From Pontibacter sp. Tf4 (GTDB lineage: Bacteria > Bacteroidota > Bacteroidia > Cytophagales > Hymenobacteraceae), in the NCBI RefSeq assembly GCF_014212495.1, contig NZ_JACKZC010000006.1:124001-188000 (forward strand): a stretch of DNA of 64,000 nucleotides, written 5' to 3'. The first letter of the stretch is position 1. Each line of letters starts with the position of its first letter. Positions 52,573 through 61,389 of this stretch are shown piece after piece. Position numbers and translations under genes: made by a program. A model generated the notes under the pieces. The model had not been told where the DNA came from. It saw only the letters and a list, made by a program, of their open reading frames with translations, and did not search any database.

Positions 52573-53205
52573 ATGAAAAAGACGTTTGTAGCAGCTGCCC
52601 TGGCGGCGTTTGTATTCACAGCATGCTCCGAGAGCGGCAAGCACGAAACTGCCGAAACCGAGACCATGGAACACCACGAAGGCATGGCCCACGGCGATGA
52701 AATGCCGGCGCAGACCAGCGTAGTGGTAGAAGCCCCGGACTACACCGCGGCAGCAGAACCGGTAAAAAACCAGATATCGGACGTAGTAAGCGGCTACCTG
52801 AAACTGAAAGATAACCTTGTGGCATCGGATGCAGCCAAGGCACAGCAGGATGCCAAAGCTATAGTTGACGCCGCTAAAAAAGTAGATGTAAGTGCACTGG
52901 AAGGCGAGCAGAAAACATTTGCCGAAGAAAAACTGAGCGAAGTACGCCAGGCAGCATCGGCCATGGCAGAGGCTGCTGACCTGGAACTGCAGCGCGCGCA
53001 GCTGGAGCTATTATCTGAAGCAACTTTTGCCCTGACCAAAGCATTTGGCGCTGCCCACGAAACCCTGTACTACCAGCATTGCCCGATGGCCAACAACGAC
53101 CAGGGCGCTTACTGGCTGAGTGCAGAGAAAGATATTAAGAACCCCTATTTCGGAGATGCCATGCTGAAATGCGGCAGCAACGAAGAGGTTTACAGCAAGA
53201 AGTAA
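52573..53205 (+). CDS. DUF3347 lipoprotein
   Basis: A 210-residue lipoprotein (lipobox FTAC) with a His/Met-rich linker (MEHHEGMAHGDEM) and a helical DUF3347 domain ending with the motif LYYQHCPMANNDQGAYWLSAEKDIKNPYFGDAMLKCG, shown here only to locate Cys, Met and His residues shared with copper-related proteins. The Met/His motifs suggest copper binding. Last gene of the cus-type operon, followed by a terminator. Confidence 0.82.
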   Translation: MKKTFVAAALAAFVFTACSESGKHETAETETMEHHEGMAHGDEMPAQTSVVVEAPDYTAAAEPVKNQISDVVSGYLKLKDNLVASDAAKAQQDAKAIVDAAKKVDVSALEGEQKTFAEEKLSEVRQAASAMAEAADLELQRAQLELLSEATFALTKAFGAAHETLYYQHCPMANNDQGAYWLSAEKDIKNPYFGDAMLKCGSNEEVYSKK

Positions 53206-53227
53206 TTCCTGTTTACAATCTATAGTT

Positions 53228-53251
53228 AAGGCAGCCTGTATGGGCTGCCTT
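53228..53251 (+). terminator. Terminator of the cus-type operon
   Basis: Arms AAGGCAGCC (53228-53236) and GGCTGCCTT (53243-53251), followed by TTCTGTTTT; 23 bases after the stop codon of the last gene. Confidence 0.85.
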
Positions 53252-53284
53252 TTCTGTTTTCATGCATCATTTTACGCCTTTGTA

Positions 53285-53432
53285 GCCCTCGCTCGCCTCT
53301 GGCGAGTGTGAGCTATTCCACGGCCTCTGGCCGCTGTAGTTTATACACTGTAGTTCTATCTGATCCATTTATAAAGTGTGACGTGGCGGGACGCCACTAA
53401 ATAGCTCACACTCGCCAGAGACGAGCGAGGGC
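53285..53432. repeat. MITE-like three-stem element, copy 2
   Basis: A 148-base element. Terminal arms at 53285-53317 and 53400-53432 pair over 33 bases with one mismatch. Inside are two further hairpins, CGGCCTCTGGCCG (53321-53333) and GTGGCGGGACGCCAC (53383-53397). The element forms a three-stem cross on either strand. It shares both inner segments and the arm sequence with copy 1 at 34743-34863. No gene is inside. Confidence 0.8.
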
Positions 53433-53532
53433 AAGAAATAGTAACTATAGTTACCTGCCAGGCTATAGTTTTGCAGCAGTTCAACACTTGCCGCGCCTGT
53501 GCGTTTAAGCAAACGCACCTACCTCATTTTGT

Positions 53533-54555
53533 ATGAACTACATTTACCTGGCGCTGGGCATCCTGCTCTTTGTACTTGTTTCCTTAGATATTACCAAAAC
53601 TACCGTATCCTCCAACGGCGGAGGTTCGCTTACCAACTATATTGCCCGAAGTATCTGGATGTTGTTCCTGTATGCAACACGCAAAAACGGAAGGTCCAAA
53701 GTACTGTCTTATGTGGGTTCTGCCATACTGGCCGCCATACTTTTAACCTGGGTTTTTACCCTCTGGGGCAGTATGCTGCTAATGCTGATGGCTGATAAAG
53801 GTGCTATTAAAAACAGCACTACCAATGCAGATGCAAGCCTGCTGGAGCAACTCTACTATGCGGGCTACACCCTTTCTACCTTAGGTGTGGGGGATTATAT
53901 TCCAACCACAGATTTTTGGCGCCTTGTTACCAACATTACGGCCTTTGCCGGGCTGGCTTCTATTACAGCGTCTATCACCTATTTTATACCAGTGCTGCAG
54001 GCTGTGGAGCACCAGAGCAAACTCAGTTTTTACATCAGCAGCATGGGCCATACGCCTGCCCAGATACTGCGCAACAGCTGGAACGGCAAAGACTTTTCTT
54101 CATTTTATGAGAACACGGATGCGATCTGCCAGATGCTGATGCAGCACATTACACACCACCATTCCTACCCTATTATCCATTACTTTCATAACCACCGCAT
54201 TCAGTTCTCTATATCAGTGGGGGTTGCCCTGCTTGCCGAAACTTACTACCTTTTGCAGTATGGTGTGCATCCGCAGCTAAACAACAAGCTAAAGCTGATC
54301 ATGCTGAAAAACACACTGGAACAGTACCTGCAGCTGGTAAAGAGTGAGTACATTAAAGATGCTGAACCCGACGAACAACCACCCAAGCCGGAGCTGGATG
54401 AGTTGCTGGAAGCCGGCATTCCGTTACAACCCAAAGAAACTATAGTTGCTGCCTTTCAGAAGGAGCTAAAGGGCCCACGCACGCTTTTAACCGTATTGAT
54501 TGAAACCGATGGATGGACCTGGGGACAGGTGTACCGGGACGAAGTTGAGCTATAG
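53533..54555 (+). CDS. Two-helix ion channel family protein
   Basis: A 340-residue protein with an N-terminal helix, two pore-flanking helices and a filter TLSTLGVGDYIP (about 114-125), close to the TVGYGD-type filter of K+ channels. The C-terminal 170 residues are cytoplasmic and carry no RCK domain that I can recognise. It ends GAG CTA TAG, and the TAA stop of the convergent PepSY gene begins at the very next base, both lying in one palindrome copy. Confidence 0.8.
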   Translation: MNYIYLALGILLFVLVSLDITKTTVSSNGGGSLTNYIARSIWMLFLYATRKNGRSKVLSYVGSAILAAILLTWVFTLWGSMLLMLMADKGAIKNSTTNADASLLEQLYYAGYTLSTLGVGDYIPTTDFWRLVTNITAFAGLASITASITYFIPVLQAVEHQSKLSFYISSMGHTPAQILRNSWNGKDFSSFYENTDAICQMLMQHITHHHSYPIIHYFHNHRIQFSISVGVALLAETYYLLQYGVHPQLNNKLKLIMLKNTLEQYLQLVKSEYIKDAEPDEQPPKPELDELLEAGIPLQPKETIVAAFQKELKGPRTLLTVLIETDGWTWGQVYRDEVEL

Positions 54556-55365
54556 TTACCGGTTTACTTTCTGGTATGCGGTGGCCTTTTTCTGGCGCGG
54601 CGATGATACAAAATACAGCACAAACCCAGACACTACCGTCAGTAGGCCCAAAACAGAAAATACGCGGAGCAGCAGATTGCCGAAGTTGTCGCGGCTTTCG
54701 TAGTCCATGGTGTGCAGCATCCACAGGAAATCGAACATGCGCCACTGGTTGTGCCGGATGGCCTGGAACGTGCCCAGTTCTGCCGAAACATACACCGTAC
54801 AGTTAGCAGGCTGACTATAGGTGATGGCCCAGGCGGGCAGCGGTTTTTCGCGGTATTCGTGGTGCGCTCCTGCTTCGGTCAGGTATTCCACCTTTTCTAC
54901 TTTAACAGGGGCTTTCAGCTGGTTGCTTGCAACCGCTACGGCTTGTTCTTTGGTTAGGGCAGGTATAAATTCACCGGTTGCGGCGCGGGCTAACTGTACT
55001 TTCTGGTTGGTAGCAGCCATAGCCGAATGCCCACCTGCTTCGCCTGTTGCGTGGTCGGCGTTGCCGGTAAAGTAGCGCACCTGGTAAACCGGCTCCCCAT
55101 TTATCTCTGCCAACTGTATACCTGCCACAGAATCCACCTGCCGGTTTGTTTTCAGGTTATCCAACACTACTTGCGGCGAAATAAGGCGCAGGTCGGCCGG
55201 GAAATATCTTTTCTCGCTGCGCAGGTGGTCGCCGTGCACTTCGTCAATGTCGTTCCAGCTAAAATACAGACCACCTATTGTCCAGAAAAGGAATTGTATG
55301 CCCAGTACAAGGCCCAGGTAGCGGTGCGATTTACGGATATAATAGTGCCTGCTTTTTAACTTCAT
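54556..55365 (-). CDS. PepSY-domain membrane protein
   Basis: A 269-residue protein with an N-terminal transmembrane helix (RYLGLVLGIQFLFWTIGGLYFSW region), two periplasmic PepSY-like regions (about 60-100 and 140-175) and a C-terminal helix (VFSVLGLLTVVSGFVLYFV). The pattern is that of PepSY-TM proteins found with iron or copper handling and flavin reductases. The middle has a His-rich stretch. Convergent with the channel gene. Confidence 0.82.
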   Translation of the reverse strand: MKLKSRHYYIRKSHRYLGLVLGIQFLFWTIGGLYFSWNDIDEVHGDHLRSEKRYFPADLRLISPQVVLDNLKTNRQVDSVAGIQLAEINGEPVYQVRYFTGNADHATGEAGGHSAMAATNQKVQLARAATGEFIPALTKEQAVAVASNQLKAPVKVEKVEYLTEAGAHHEYREKPLPAWAITYSQPANCTVYVSAELGTFQAIRHNQWRMFDFLWMLHTMDYESRDNFGNLLLRVFSVLGLLTVVSGFVLYFVSSPRQKKATAYQKVNR

Positions 55366-55455
55366 CGGGCTAATATACTATAAAAACACATTCGTACTTA
55401 GCATGTTGCAGGCGCTTCTAAACTATAGTTACAAAAAGGATCAGCATTCTATAGT

Positions 55456-57702
55456 TCAGGCTACGGCTTCTGCCTTAACCGCTTCCAGTTTGCGTATCCT
55501 GCCCGGGTTGCCCACTATCCACAGCAGGTCTCCTTCTTCTATTACCAGTTCAGAGCCGGGGTTCAGTATGCGTTCGCCGTTGCGTTCCAGGCCAACTATA
55601 AGCCCTTTTGTCACCTCCCGTATACCAGAGTGCCGGATAGCTTTACCCACCAGTGCAGAACTGCCCGATACTACTAACTGCTGCAACCGCACATCTTCTT
55701 TTTCTATTGTTTCATCTGCTTTGGTATCATACACCTCCTGCTCTATCAGGTCCCGGAATGCTGCGATCTGTTCGTCGAGCCCGAACACGTACAGGGTATC
55801 GCCGGGGAAGATGATCTCGTCGCGGGTTGGGGCCATAATGGTGCGGTCGCTGCGTTCTATTACAGCTACATTTACGCCATATTTTTCACGCACCTGCAGC
55901 TCCACCAACGACCTGCCCACTACTACCGCATTCGGGTACACATCAAACCGGACAAGATGCGCGTCCCAGGGCGTGAGGGTGTGGTGCATGCGGTTGGCTT
56001 CGGCTATTTCGCGGGCATTCAGGTTCAGCATAAAGCGCTCTTCTATGCGGATGTAAAAGTTCTGGATTCTTTTAGAGAACACCACCAACCCAACTATAAT
56101 AGCCAGCCCTGCAAAAATGGAAATATGCACCGGGAAGAACTGGTGCAGCAGGAAACCGATAAACAAAATGCTGATGCCGATACGGACAAATTCCAGCACA
56201 ATAATAAGGCTGCGGTAGTTTTTGTTAGCCCATAAGCGTCCCTGTGCTTCCTTCTGCGGATGATACACAGCCAGTGCCCATAAAAAAGGCGCTACTGCTG
56301 CCAGTGTAACGACCGTGGTAACAATATCCCCGGCAAGGCCGCCCACTACATTTTCCGTGATCAGCGGGTTCAGGTACCTGGCCGAAAGCAAAACAATGGC
56401 AATGATGATAACAGAGTAAACCACCAGGTTCAGGGCATACGATTGCAATACGCGTTTCCAGTCGCTGGTGCTGTTAATAACCTGTGCCCCGGAACTATAC
56501 TCGTTGATCGATCTTTTCCATTTTTCAGGCAACAATCGCTCCACGGCCTGGTAAGCAGGCAACGAGAGTTTGATCATGTACGGCGTGGTAAACGTGGTGA
56601 TAGCCGACACAGCTACGGCAACCGGGTACAGGAAATCGCTGGTCACGTTCAGGGTAAGGCCAAGCGTAGCAATAATAAACGAGAATTCCCCGATCTGCGA
56701 CACGCTCATACCCGACTGGATGGATGTTTTCAGTCCCTGGCCTGCTATCAGGCCGCCACCGGTTATGCTCAGCGTTTTACCAACAAGTGTAACTATAGTT
56801 ATCAGGGCAATCGGCCCGGCATAGGTTACAATCGTTTCAGGGTTTATTAGAATACCTACCGATACAAAGAAGATGGCGCCGAACAGGTCTTTTACAGAAG
56901 CGATCAGGTGTTCAATTTTCTCAGCTTTGGTTGTTTCGGCAAGGATAGAGCCCATGATGAAAGCGCCCAGTGCCGGCGAAAAACCAACCTGTGCGGCCAG
57001 TATCACCATCAGCAGGCAAAGCGCCAGCGACACGATCAGCAGGGTCTCGTTGTTCATGAGTTTGCTGGCCCTGCGCAAAAAGGTAGGGATTATAAAGATA
57101 CCGGCCAGGAACCAGAGCAGCAGGAAAAAACCCAGCTTCAGAACGGCTGTCAGCATTTCGGAGCCGGCAAACTGCTGACTTACCGCTACCGTAGAGAGCA
57201 GCACCATTAACAGGATGGCCACCAGATCTTCCACGATCAGGACGCCAAACACCAGCCCAGCAAACCTGTTCGATTTCACGCCCAGCTCTTCGAACGCACG
57301 GATAATGATGGTGGTAGAAGAAATGGAAAGAATTCCTCCCAGAAAAATACTGTCCATAGTAGACCAGCCCAGGAGTTTGCCCGTCAGGTAACCCAGCAGC
57401 AGCATTACCACCACTTCCACAAAAGCCATTATGGCCGAGGAGCCCCCTACCTTCACCAGTTTTTTAAAGCTGAATTCAAGCCCCAGGCTGAAAAGTAAAA
57501 ATATAACACCGATCTCGGCCCAGATGGTAATGTTCTCGGTTTCGGTTATGGTAGGGAAAATACCGACATGCGGCCCCACCAGCAACCCCGCTATAATGTA
57601 GCCTAACACAAGGGGTTGCTTTAACTTCTTAAAGATGAGTGTAGTTATACCTGCAGCTGCTAAAATAAGGCCGAGGTCTGTGATCAGATGTGGTAAATGC
57701 AT
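55456..57702 (-). CDS. Monovalent cation:proton antiporter-2 (KefB/RosB-like) with TrkA-C domains
   Basis: A 748-residue protein with a CPA2 exchanger domain of about 12 helices (1-390; GYIIAGLLVGPHVG and FSPALGAFIMGSILAET), a second membrane part with four helices (about 410-540) and two TrkA-C (RCK-C) domains (about 575-650 and 665-745, ending LLWIVGNPGRIRKLEAVKAE). There is no TrkA-N nucleotide domain. It should export K+ or Na+ against protons. Single gene. Confidence 0.88.
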   Translation of the reverse strand: MHLPHLITDLGLILAAAGITTLIFKKLKQPLVLGYIIAGLLVGPHVGIFPTITETENITIWAEIGVIFLLFSLGLEFSFKKLVKVGGSSAIMAFVEVVVMLLLGYLTGKLLGWSTMDSIFLGGILSISSTTIIIRAFEELGVKSNRFAGLVFGVLIVEDLVAILLMVLLSTVAVSQQFAGSEMLTAVLKLGFFLLLWFLAGIFIIPTFLRRASKLMNNETLLIVSLALCLLMVILAAQVGFSPALGAFIMGSILAETTKAEKIEHLIASVKDLFGAIFFVSVGILINPETIVTYAGPIALITIVTLVGKTLSITGGGLIAGQGLKTSIQSGMSVSQIGEFSFIIATLGLTLNVTSDFLYPVAVAVSAITTFTTPYMIKLSLPAYQAVERLLPEKWKRSINEYSSGAQVINSTSDWKRVLQSYALNLVVYSVIIIAIVLLSARYLNPLITENVVGGLAGDIVTTVVTLAAVAPFLWALAVYHPQKEAQGRLWANKNYRSLIIVLEFVRIGISILFIGFLLHQFFPVHISIFAGLAIIVGLVVFSKRIQNFYIRIEERFMLNLNAREIAEANRMHHTLTPWDAHLVRFDVYPNAVVVGRSLVELQVREKYGVNVAVIERSDRTIMAPTRDEIIFPGDTLYVFGLDEQIAAFRDLIEQEVYDTKADETIEKEDVRLQQLVVSGSSALVGKAIRHSGIREVTKGLIVGLERNGERILNPGSELVIEEGDLLWIVGNPGRIRKLEAVKAEAVA

Positions 57703-57842
57703 CGGGTAGGTCAGATAATAAAAAACCTGTGTAAGATAAAATAAAATGAGGAAACGCTGCTTTGTAAAGCAGTTTCTGCCGCCACAAACTATAGCTCCTT
57801 TCCGTCCCTTTCTGGCAATAACCTATACAGTGCTAACGAACA

Positions 57843-57885
57843 GGAACGCAGCAATTACGGTTTTACGGTAGTTTTGCTGCGTTCC
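57843..57885 (-). terminator. Hairpin after the NhaC-family gene
   Basis: Arms GGAACGCAGCAA (57843-57854) and TTGCTGCGTTCC (57874-57885) with an inner ACCGTAAAACCGT stem. On the minus strand it is followed only by TGTTCGTT, so termination would be weak. Confidence 0.55.
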
Positions 57886-57928
57886 AGAAAAAAATATCTG
57901 TCCCTTATCTTACAACCTATAGTTATAG

Positions 57929-59275
57929 TTACTGATGTACCGGCGCGGGAGCAGGTGCTTTAAGGGTTTGAGGCACCAGCAGCCTGTCTACCAACGGCGT
58001 AAAGATGCCGACCAGGGCGAAGGCCAGCAGTAGGTACAGGTACCAGGCATACGGCAGCACATCCAGGAACGAAAGTTTCCCGCCGGTAAAGCTGAGCATG
58101 ATCAGGATCTGGGCGCCGTAAGGCAGCAGGCCCTGCACAATACAGGCAAAAATATCGATAATGGCGGCTGTTTTACGGTTGTCTACGGCATAGCGGTCGC
58201 TTATTTCTTTGGCCACCGGGCCGGTTACAACTATAGATACCGTGTTGTTGGCAATGGCACTATTCACGCCGCTTACCAGCATTCCAATTCCCAACTGAGC
58301 CGACTTATAACCTTTAATGAACGTATTTGCTTTGTCCAGTAAAAACTGGATACCACCGGCCCGGCGCACCATTTCGGCCAGCCCGCCGGTCAGCATCGAG
58401 AGCAGGAAGATCTCTGTCATGCTGGTAAAGCCTTCGTAAATATTTTTGGTGAATTGCAGCAAACCCAGCGAGCCATCGGCGAACCCAACTACCCCGGAAG
58501 CAACTATGCCTAACAACAGCACCACAAACACATTAACACCATACATGGCCAGGCCCAGCACCAGCAGGTAAGGCACAATTTTTAACAGTTCCGGCTCCTG
58601 CACAGCAGGCAACACCTCGGTAGCCGGCCCGCCCTGGAAACCGGCAAACAGCAGCAGCCCGATGTTCAGCAGGGCCGCCGGCCCAGCGATCAGGATGTTC
58701 ACTTTAAACTTGTCTTTCATGTTGCACTCCTGGGTTTGGGTAGCGGCTATAGTTGTATCAGAGATAAAAGAAAGGTTATCCCCGAACATAGAGCCACCCA
58801 GCAAAGCGCCCAGTAAAACAGGCAACGGCGAACCGCTTTGCTCGGCCAGGCCCACCACTATGGGCCCCAGCGCCACAATGGCCCCCACTGAGGTGCCCGT
58901 AGCTGTAGACAGAAACGACGCCAGCAGGAATACGCCTAGCCCCAGGTACTCCACCGGAATGTAAGCCAGTCCCAGGTTCACGGTTGCATCCACGCCGCCA
59001 ATGGCCTTGGCCACCGCAGCAAAAGCGCCCGCCAGCAGGTAGATCACGCACATGGTTATAATCTGCGAATCGCCGCAGCCGCGTATAAATGCATCTACTT
59101 TGGCATTAATGCTGCCCCTTAGCATGATAAACGCAGCCACAATACCGCACAACACTGCCACCGGCGATGGCAGAGCATAAAAATCGTTGAGCGCAATGCC
59201 GGCACCCAGAAAAATAAATACAAAAACTAAGAAAGGAACCAGCGCCGATCCGCCAGTCTTTTTGATCTGATCCAT
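57929..59275 (-). CDS. NhaC-family Na+/H+ antiporter-like transporter, probable MetT-type methionine transporter
   Basis: A 448-residue transporter with about 11 helices and the family stretches GALLGGSMFGDNLSFISDTT and ANNTVSIVVTGPVAKEI. By sequence it is an NhaC-superfamily protein. The gene is preceded by a SAM-I riboswitch and a hexacysteine leader ORF, so its expression should follow sulfur amino-acid supply. NhaC-like transporters under S-box control have been predicted to carry methionine (MetT). Transport of methionine or another sulfur compound is therefore more likely than Na+/H+ exchange, but this rests on context. Confidence 0.8.
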   Translation of the reverse strand: MDQIKKTGGSALVPFLVFVFIFLGAGIALNDFYALPSPVAVLCGIVAAFIMLRGSINAKVDAFIRGCGDSQIITMCVIYLLAGAFAAVAKAIGGVDATVNLGLAYIPVEYLGLGVFLLASFLSTATGTSVGAIVALGPIVVGLAEQSGSPLPVLLGALLGGSMFGDNLSFISDTTIAATQTQECNMKDKFKVNILIAGPAALLNIGLLLFAGFQGGPATEVLPAVQEPELLKIVPYLLVLGLAMYGVNVFVVLLLGIVASGVVGFADGSLGLLQFTKNIYEGFTSMTEIFLLSMLTGGLAEMVRRAGGIQFLLDKANTFIKGYKSAQLGIGMLVSGVNSAIANNTVSIVVTGPVAKEISDRYAVDNRKTAAIIDIFACIVQGLLPYGAQILIMLSFTGGKLSFLDVLPYAWYLYLLLAFALVGIFTPLVDRLLVPQTLKAPAPAPVHQ

Positions 59276-59304
59276 AAAAAATTAAAAAATGAAAAACAGC
59301 CTGA

Positions 59305-59336
59305 GCGCCAACTATAGCCTATAGCGGGCAGGGCGC
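59305..59336 (-). promoter_or_regulatory. Possible attenuator hairpin between leader ORF and transporter gene
   Basis: GCGCC at 59305 pairs with GGCGC at 59332, enclosing a loop with two CTATAG copies. On the minus strand a T-rich stretch follows after eight bases. It is too imperfect to be sure of termination. Confidence 0.35.
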
Positions 59337-59366
59337 AGAAAATTAAAACAGGAAAGGAGGAGATAA

Positions 59367-59462
59367 TTACCTACAACAGCAGCAACAGCATGGGGCCACA
59401 GCAGGCGCGGCCGCAAACAGAGTAGCTGAAAAAGGAAGTGGGGTAATGTGTTGTAAGTTCAT
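59367..59462 (-). CDS. Polycysteine leader peptide (31 residues)
   Basis: ATG at 59462, stop TAA at 59367-59369. The peptide begins MNLQHITPLPF, is Ala/Pro-rich in the middle, and has six consecutive Cys codons (residues 25-30) before a final Arg. The start codon lies nine bases downstream of the 3' edge of the SAM-I aptamer, and the transporter gene follows about 90 bases after the stop. Runs of Cys codons are the hallmark of cysteine-sensing leader ORFs (cysteine attenuators are described in Mycobacterium). A sensor of Cys-tRNA supply is the natural reading, but the mechanism here is inference. Confidence 0.7.
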   Translation of the reverse strand: MNLQHITPLPFSATLFAAAPAVAPCCCCCCR

Positions 59463-59470
59463 GTGTACCA

Positions 59471-59573
59471 ATTTATAGTTCCCAAAAGCGGGCAGGAGTT
59501 AGCACCATATCAACTATAGTTGCGGGTTGCTAGAGGTTCGCAGAGCCTGTACTCTCCCCTCTTCTTTATAAAT
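59471..59573 (-). ncRNA. SAM-I (S-box) riboswitch
   Basis: On the minus strand the elements follow the SAM-I order: P1 5' strand ATTTATA (59567-59573), P2 with AAGAGG and ACCTCT, the kink/GCGAA region, AGCAACC, a P3 hairpin CAACTATAGTTG, the highly conserved GGTGCTAACTCC, a P4 stem CCCGCTTTTGGG and the P1 3' strand TATAAAT (59471-59477). The sequences AGCAACC and GGTGCTAA-TCC are the diagnostic ones. P3 is formed by the window-wide palindrome AACTATAGTT. Downstream come the leader ORF and an NhaC-family transporter. Confidence 0.9.
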
Positions 59574-59589
59574 CCTGATAAAGATGATG

Positions 59590-59621
59590 CAAAGGTACGG
59601 CCGAAACCACTAAAACTGCAA
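59590..59621 (-). promoter_or_regulatory. Promoter of the SAM riboswitch transcript
   Basis: On the minus strand: TTG (59619-59621), 21 bases, then TACCTTTG (59590-59597), fitting the Bacteroidota -33/-7 pattern TTG and TAnnTTTG. The expected start site lies about ten bases before the P1 stem of the riboswitch. Confidence 0.7.
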
Positions 59622-59667
59622 GCTTTAGACTAAAAAAGCCGTATAACCCCAACCTGAACTATAGTTT

Positions 59668-60420
59668 ATGCCCATGGAGTACATCCCGAATCTGTACGTT
59701 GGCACATCCGGCTGGAGCTATCGCTGGCCCGAAGTACTGTACCCACCCGAACTGAAATCGGCAGACAGGCTGGCTTTTTACGCCACCGAGTTTAATGCCA
59801 CCGAGATCAACAACAGCTTTTACCACTTTACCATGCCCAAAACGGTAGAGAAGTGGCTGGCAACTACACCGCCCTATTTTAAGTTTGCGCCCAAGCTGCA
59901 CCAGGAAATTACCCATAACCGCAAATTTGAGGACATTGATGCCCCGCTTGATAAGTTTATGGCCAGCTATAGTTTGATGGGCAAGCGCCTGGGGCCAGTG
60001 CTGGTGCAGATTGCCGGCAGTTTCCGGTTTAACAGACCGGTGGCCGAAGACTTTTACAGAACACTCCGCCGGAAATACCCGGACCAGGTCTTTGCCCTGG
60101 AAGCCCGCCACACGTCGTGGTTCACCGAGGAGTCGCTGGACCTGCTGCGCGATTATGAGATCTCTACCGTAATGGCCAGCGCCGGCAAACGCTTTCCGGG
60201 AATAGAAGTAACTACCACCAACACGGCCTACCTGCGCCTGCACGGCGATGAGAAAATGTATCGTTCGGCCTACCCGGATGAGAAACTGGAGCGCTATGCT
60301 TATATGGTGAAAGACTGGCTGGAAGATGGCAAGGAGGTGTGGGTGTTCTTTAACAACACCATACTGGGCAATGCCGTAACCGACGCCCGCAAACTGAAGG
60401 ATATGGTCCGGAACCTGTAG
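59668..60420 (+). CDS. DUF72 family protein (YecE-like)
   Basis: A 250-residue TIM-barrel-like protein with the DUF72 motifs GTSGWSYRWPEVLYPPEL at the N-terminus, FNATEINNSFYHF, FALEARHTSWF and AYLRLHG. ATG at 59668 and 59674 are both possible starts. The family is widespread and has no settled function. Single gene. Confidence 0.9.
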   Translation: MPMEYIPNLYVGTSGWSYRWPEVLYPPELKSADRLAFYATEFNATEINNSFYHFTMPKTVEKWLATTPPYFKFAPKLHQEITHNRKFEDIDAPLDKFMASYSLMGKRLGPVLVQIAGSFRFNRPVAEDFYRTLRRKYPDQVFALEARHTSWFTEESLDLLRDYEISTVMASAGKRFPGIEVTTTNTAYLRLHGDEKMYRSAYPDEKLERYAYMVKDWLEDGKEVWVFFNNTILGNAVTDARKLKDMVRNL

Positions 60421-60537
60421 AAAATTTATAGTTGGCTGCAGCAGTAACTTTTCCGGTTTCCGTAGTATCTAATACATAGATTATAGTTGGGCGGCAACTA
60501 TAGTTCTATTGTCATCAAACTATAGCAGCAACGTGTT

Positions 60538-61389
60538 ATGGAAGCTCCGAAGGGAAAAATAGTAGCCATTGGCGGCAACGAGAACAAAGGCATCATCCCC
60601 GATGCCGACTCGCCGGACCTGCAACAGCTGCAGGAAACATTTGCACAGGGCATCTTAAAACGCATACACGACGAGCTGCACGGCCCCGGCACCCGCATTG
60701 AAGTGGTTACCACCGCTACGCTTTACCCTAAACGTGCCGGCAAAGTGTATACCGATGCCTTTCTGCTGCTGGGCTGCGACAATGTAGGTGTACTGCCCAT
60801 TCAACACCCCGACGATGCCCGTAACCCCGAATTTCTGGAACGCCTGCGCAATACGCATGCTGTTATGTTTACCGGTGGCGACCAGAAGCGCCTCGCGGAG
60901 GTACTTGGCGGCTCGGAAGCCCTGCACATCCTGAAAACACGATACCAGCAGGAAGAAAAATTCCTGATCTCGGGTACCAGTGCCGGCGCCATGGCCTTAT
61001 CGGGTGTCATGATAAGTGGCTCTGTGGATACGAACCCGTTGGTAAAAGGCACTGTGTCGCTTGCTAAAGGCCTGGATATACTGGACCAGATGATCATCGA
61101 CACACATTTTGTAAACCGGCGTCGCATTCCGCGGCTTATAGAGGCCATCGCCGCCAATCCTACCCACATCGGCATCGGCCTCGGCGAAGATACCGGCATC
61201 CTGATCACCTGGAACAACTGCATCGAAACGATAGGCTCGGGGCTGGTTGTGGTGATAGATGGACGCAGGCTGGAAAAGAACACTTATCACTTCATCCAGC
61301 GGGGGGACCCGCTCTGCGTAGAGAACCTGATCATGCACGTGCTACCAAAAGGAAGGGCCTACAACGTAGTGACCGGTAAATTCATGTAA
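60538..61389 (+). CDS. cphB: Cyanophycinase (peptidase S51 family)
   Basis: A 283-residue cytoplasmic serine peptidase. The nucleophile Ser is in ISGTSAGAMALSG, with VMFTGGDQKRL, DTHFVNRRRIPRL and GIGLGEDTGILI as family motifs. Cyanophycinases cut cyanophycin (multi-L-arginyl-poly-Asp) to beta-Asp-Arg. No cyanophycin synthetase gene is in the window; the sequence is of the intracellular type without a signal peptide. It could belong to a related isopeptidase function. Confidence 0.88.
   Translation: MEAPKGKIVAIGGNENKGIIPDADSPDLQQLQETFAQGILKRIHDELHGPGTRIEVVTTATLYPKRAGKVYTDAFLLLGCDNVGVLPIQHPDDARNPEFLERLRNTHAVMFTGGDQKRLAEVLGGSEALHILKTRYQQEEKFLISGTSAGAMALSGVMISGSVDTNPLVKGTVSLAKGLDILDQMIIDTHFVNRRRIPRLIEAIAANPTHIGIGLGEDTGILITWNNCIETIGSGLVVVIDGRRLEKNTYHFIQRGDPLCVENLIMHVLPKGRAYNVVTGKFM

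Noticed and set aside
53463..53473. The CTATAGTTTTG sequence before the channel gene as evidence that the palindrome is a promoter element
   Set aside because: TAGTTTTG fits TAnnTTTG by chance here, but most copies of the palindrome lie within genes and lack the TTTG part.
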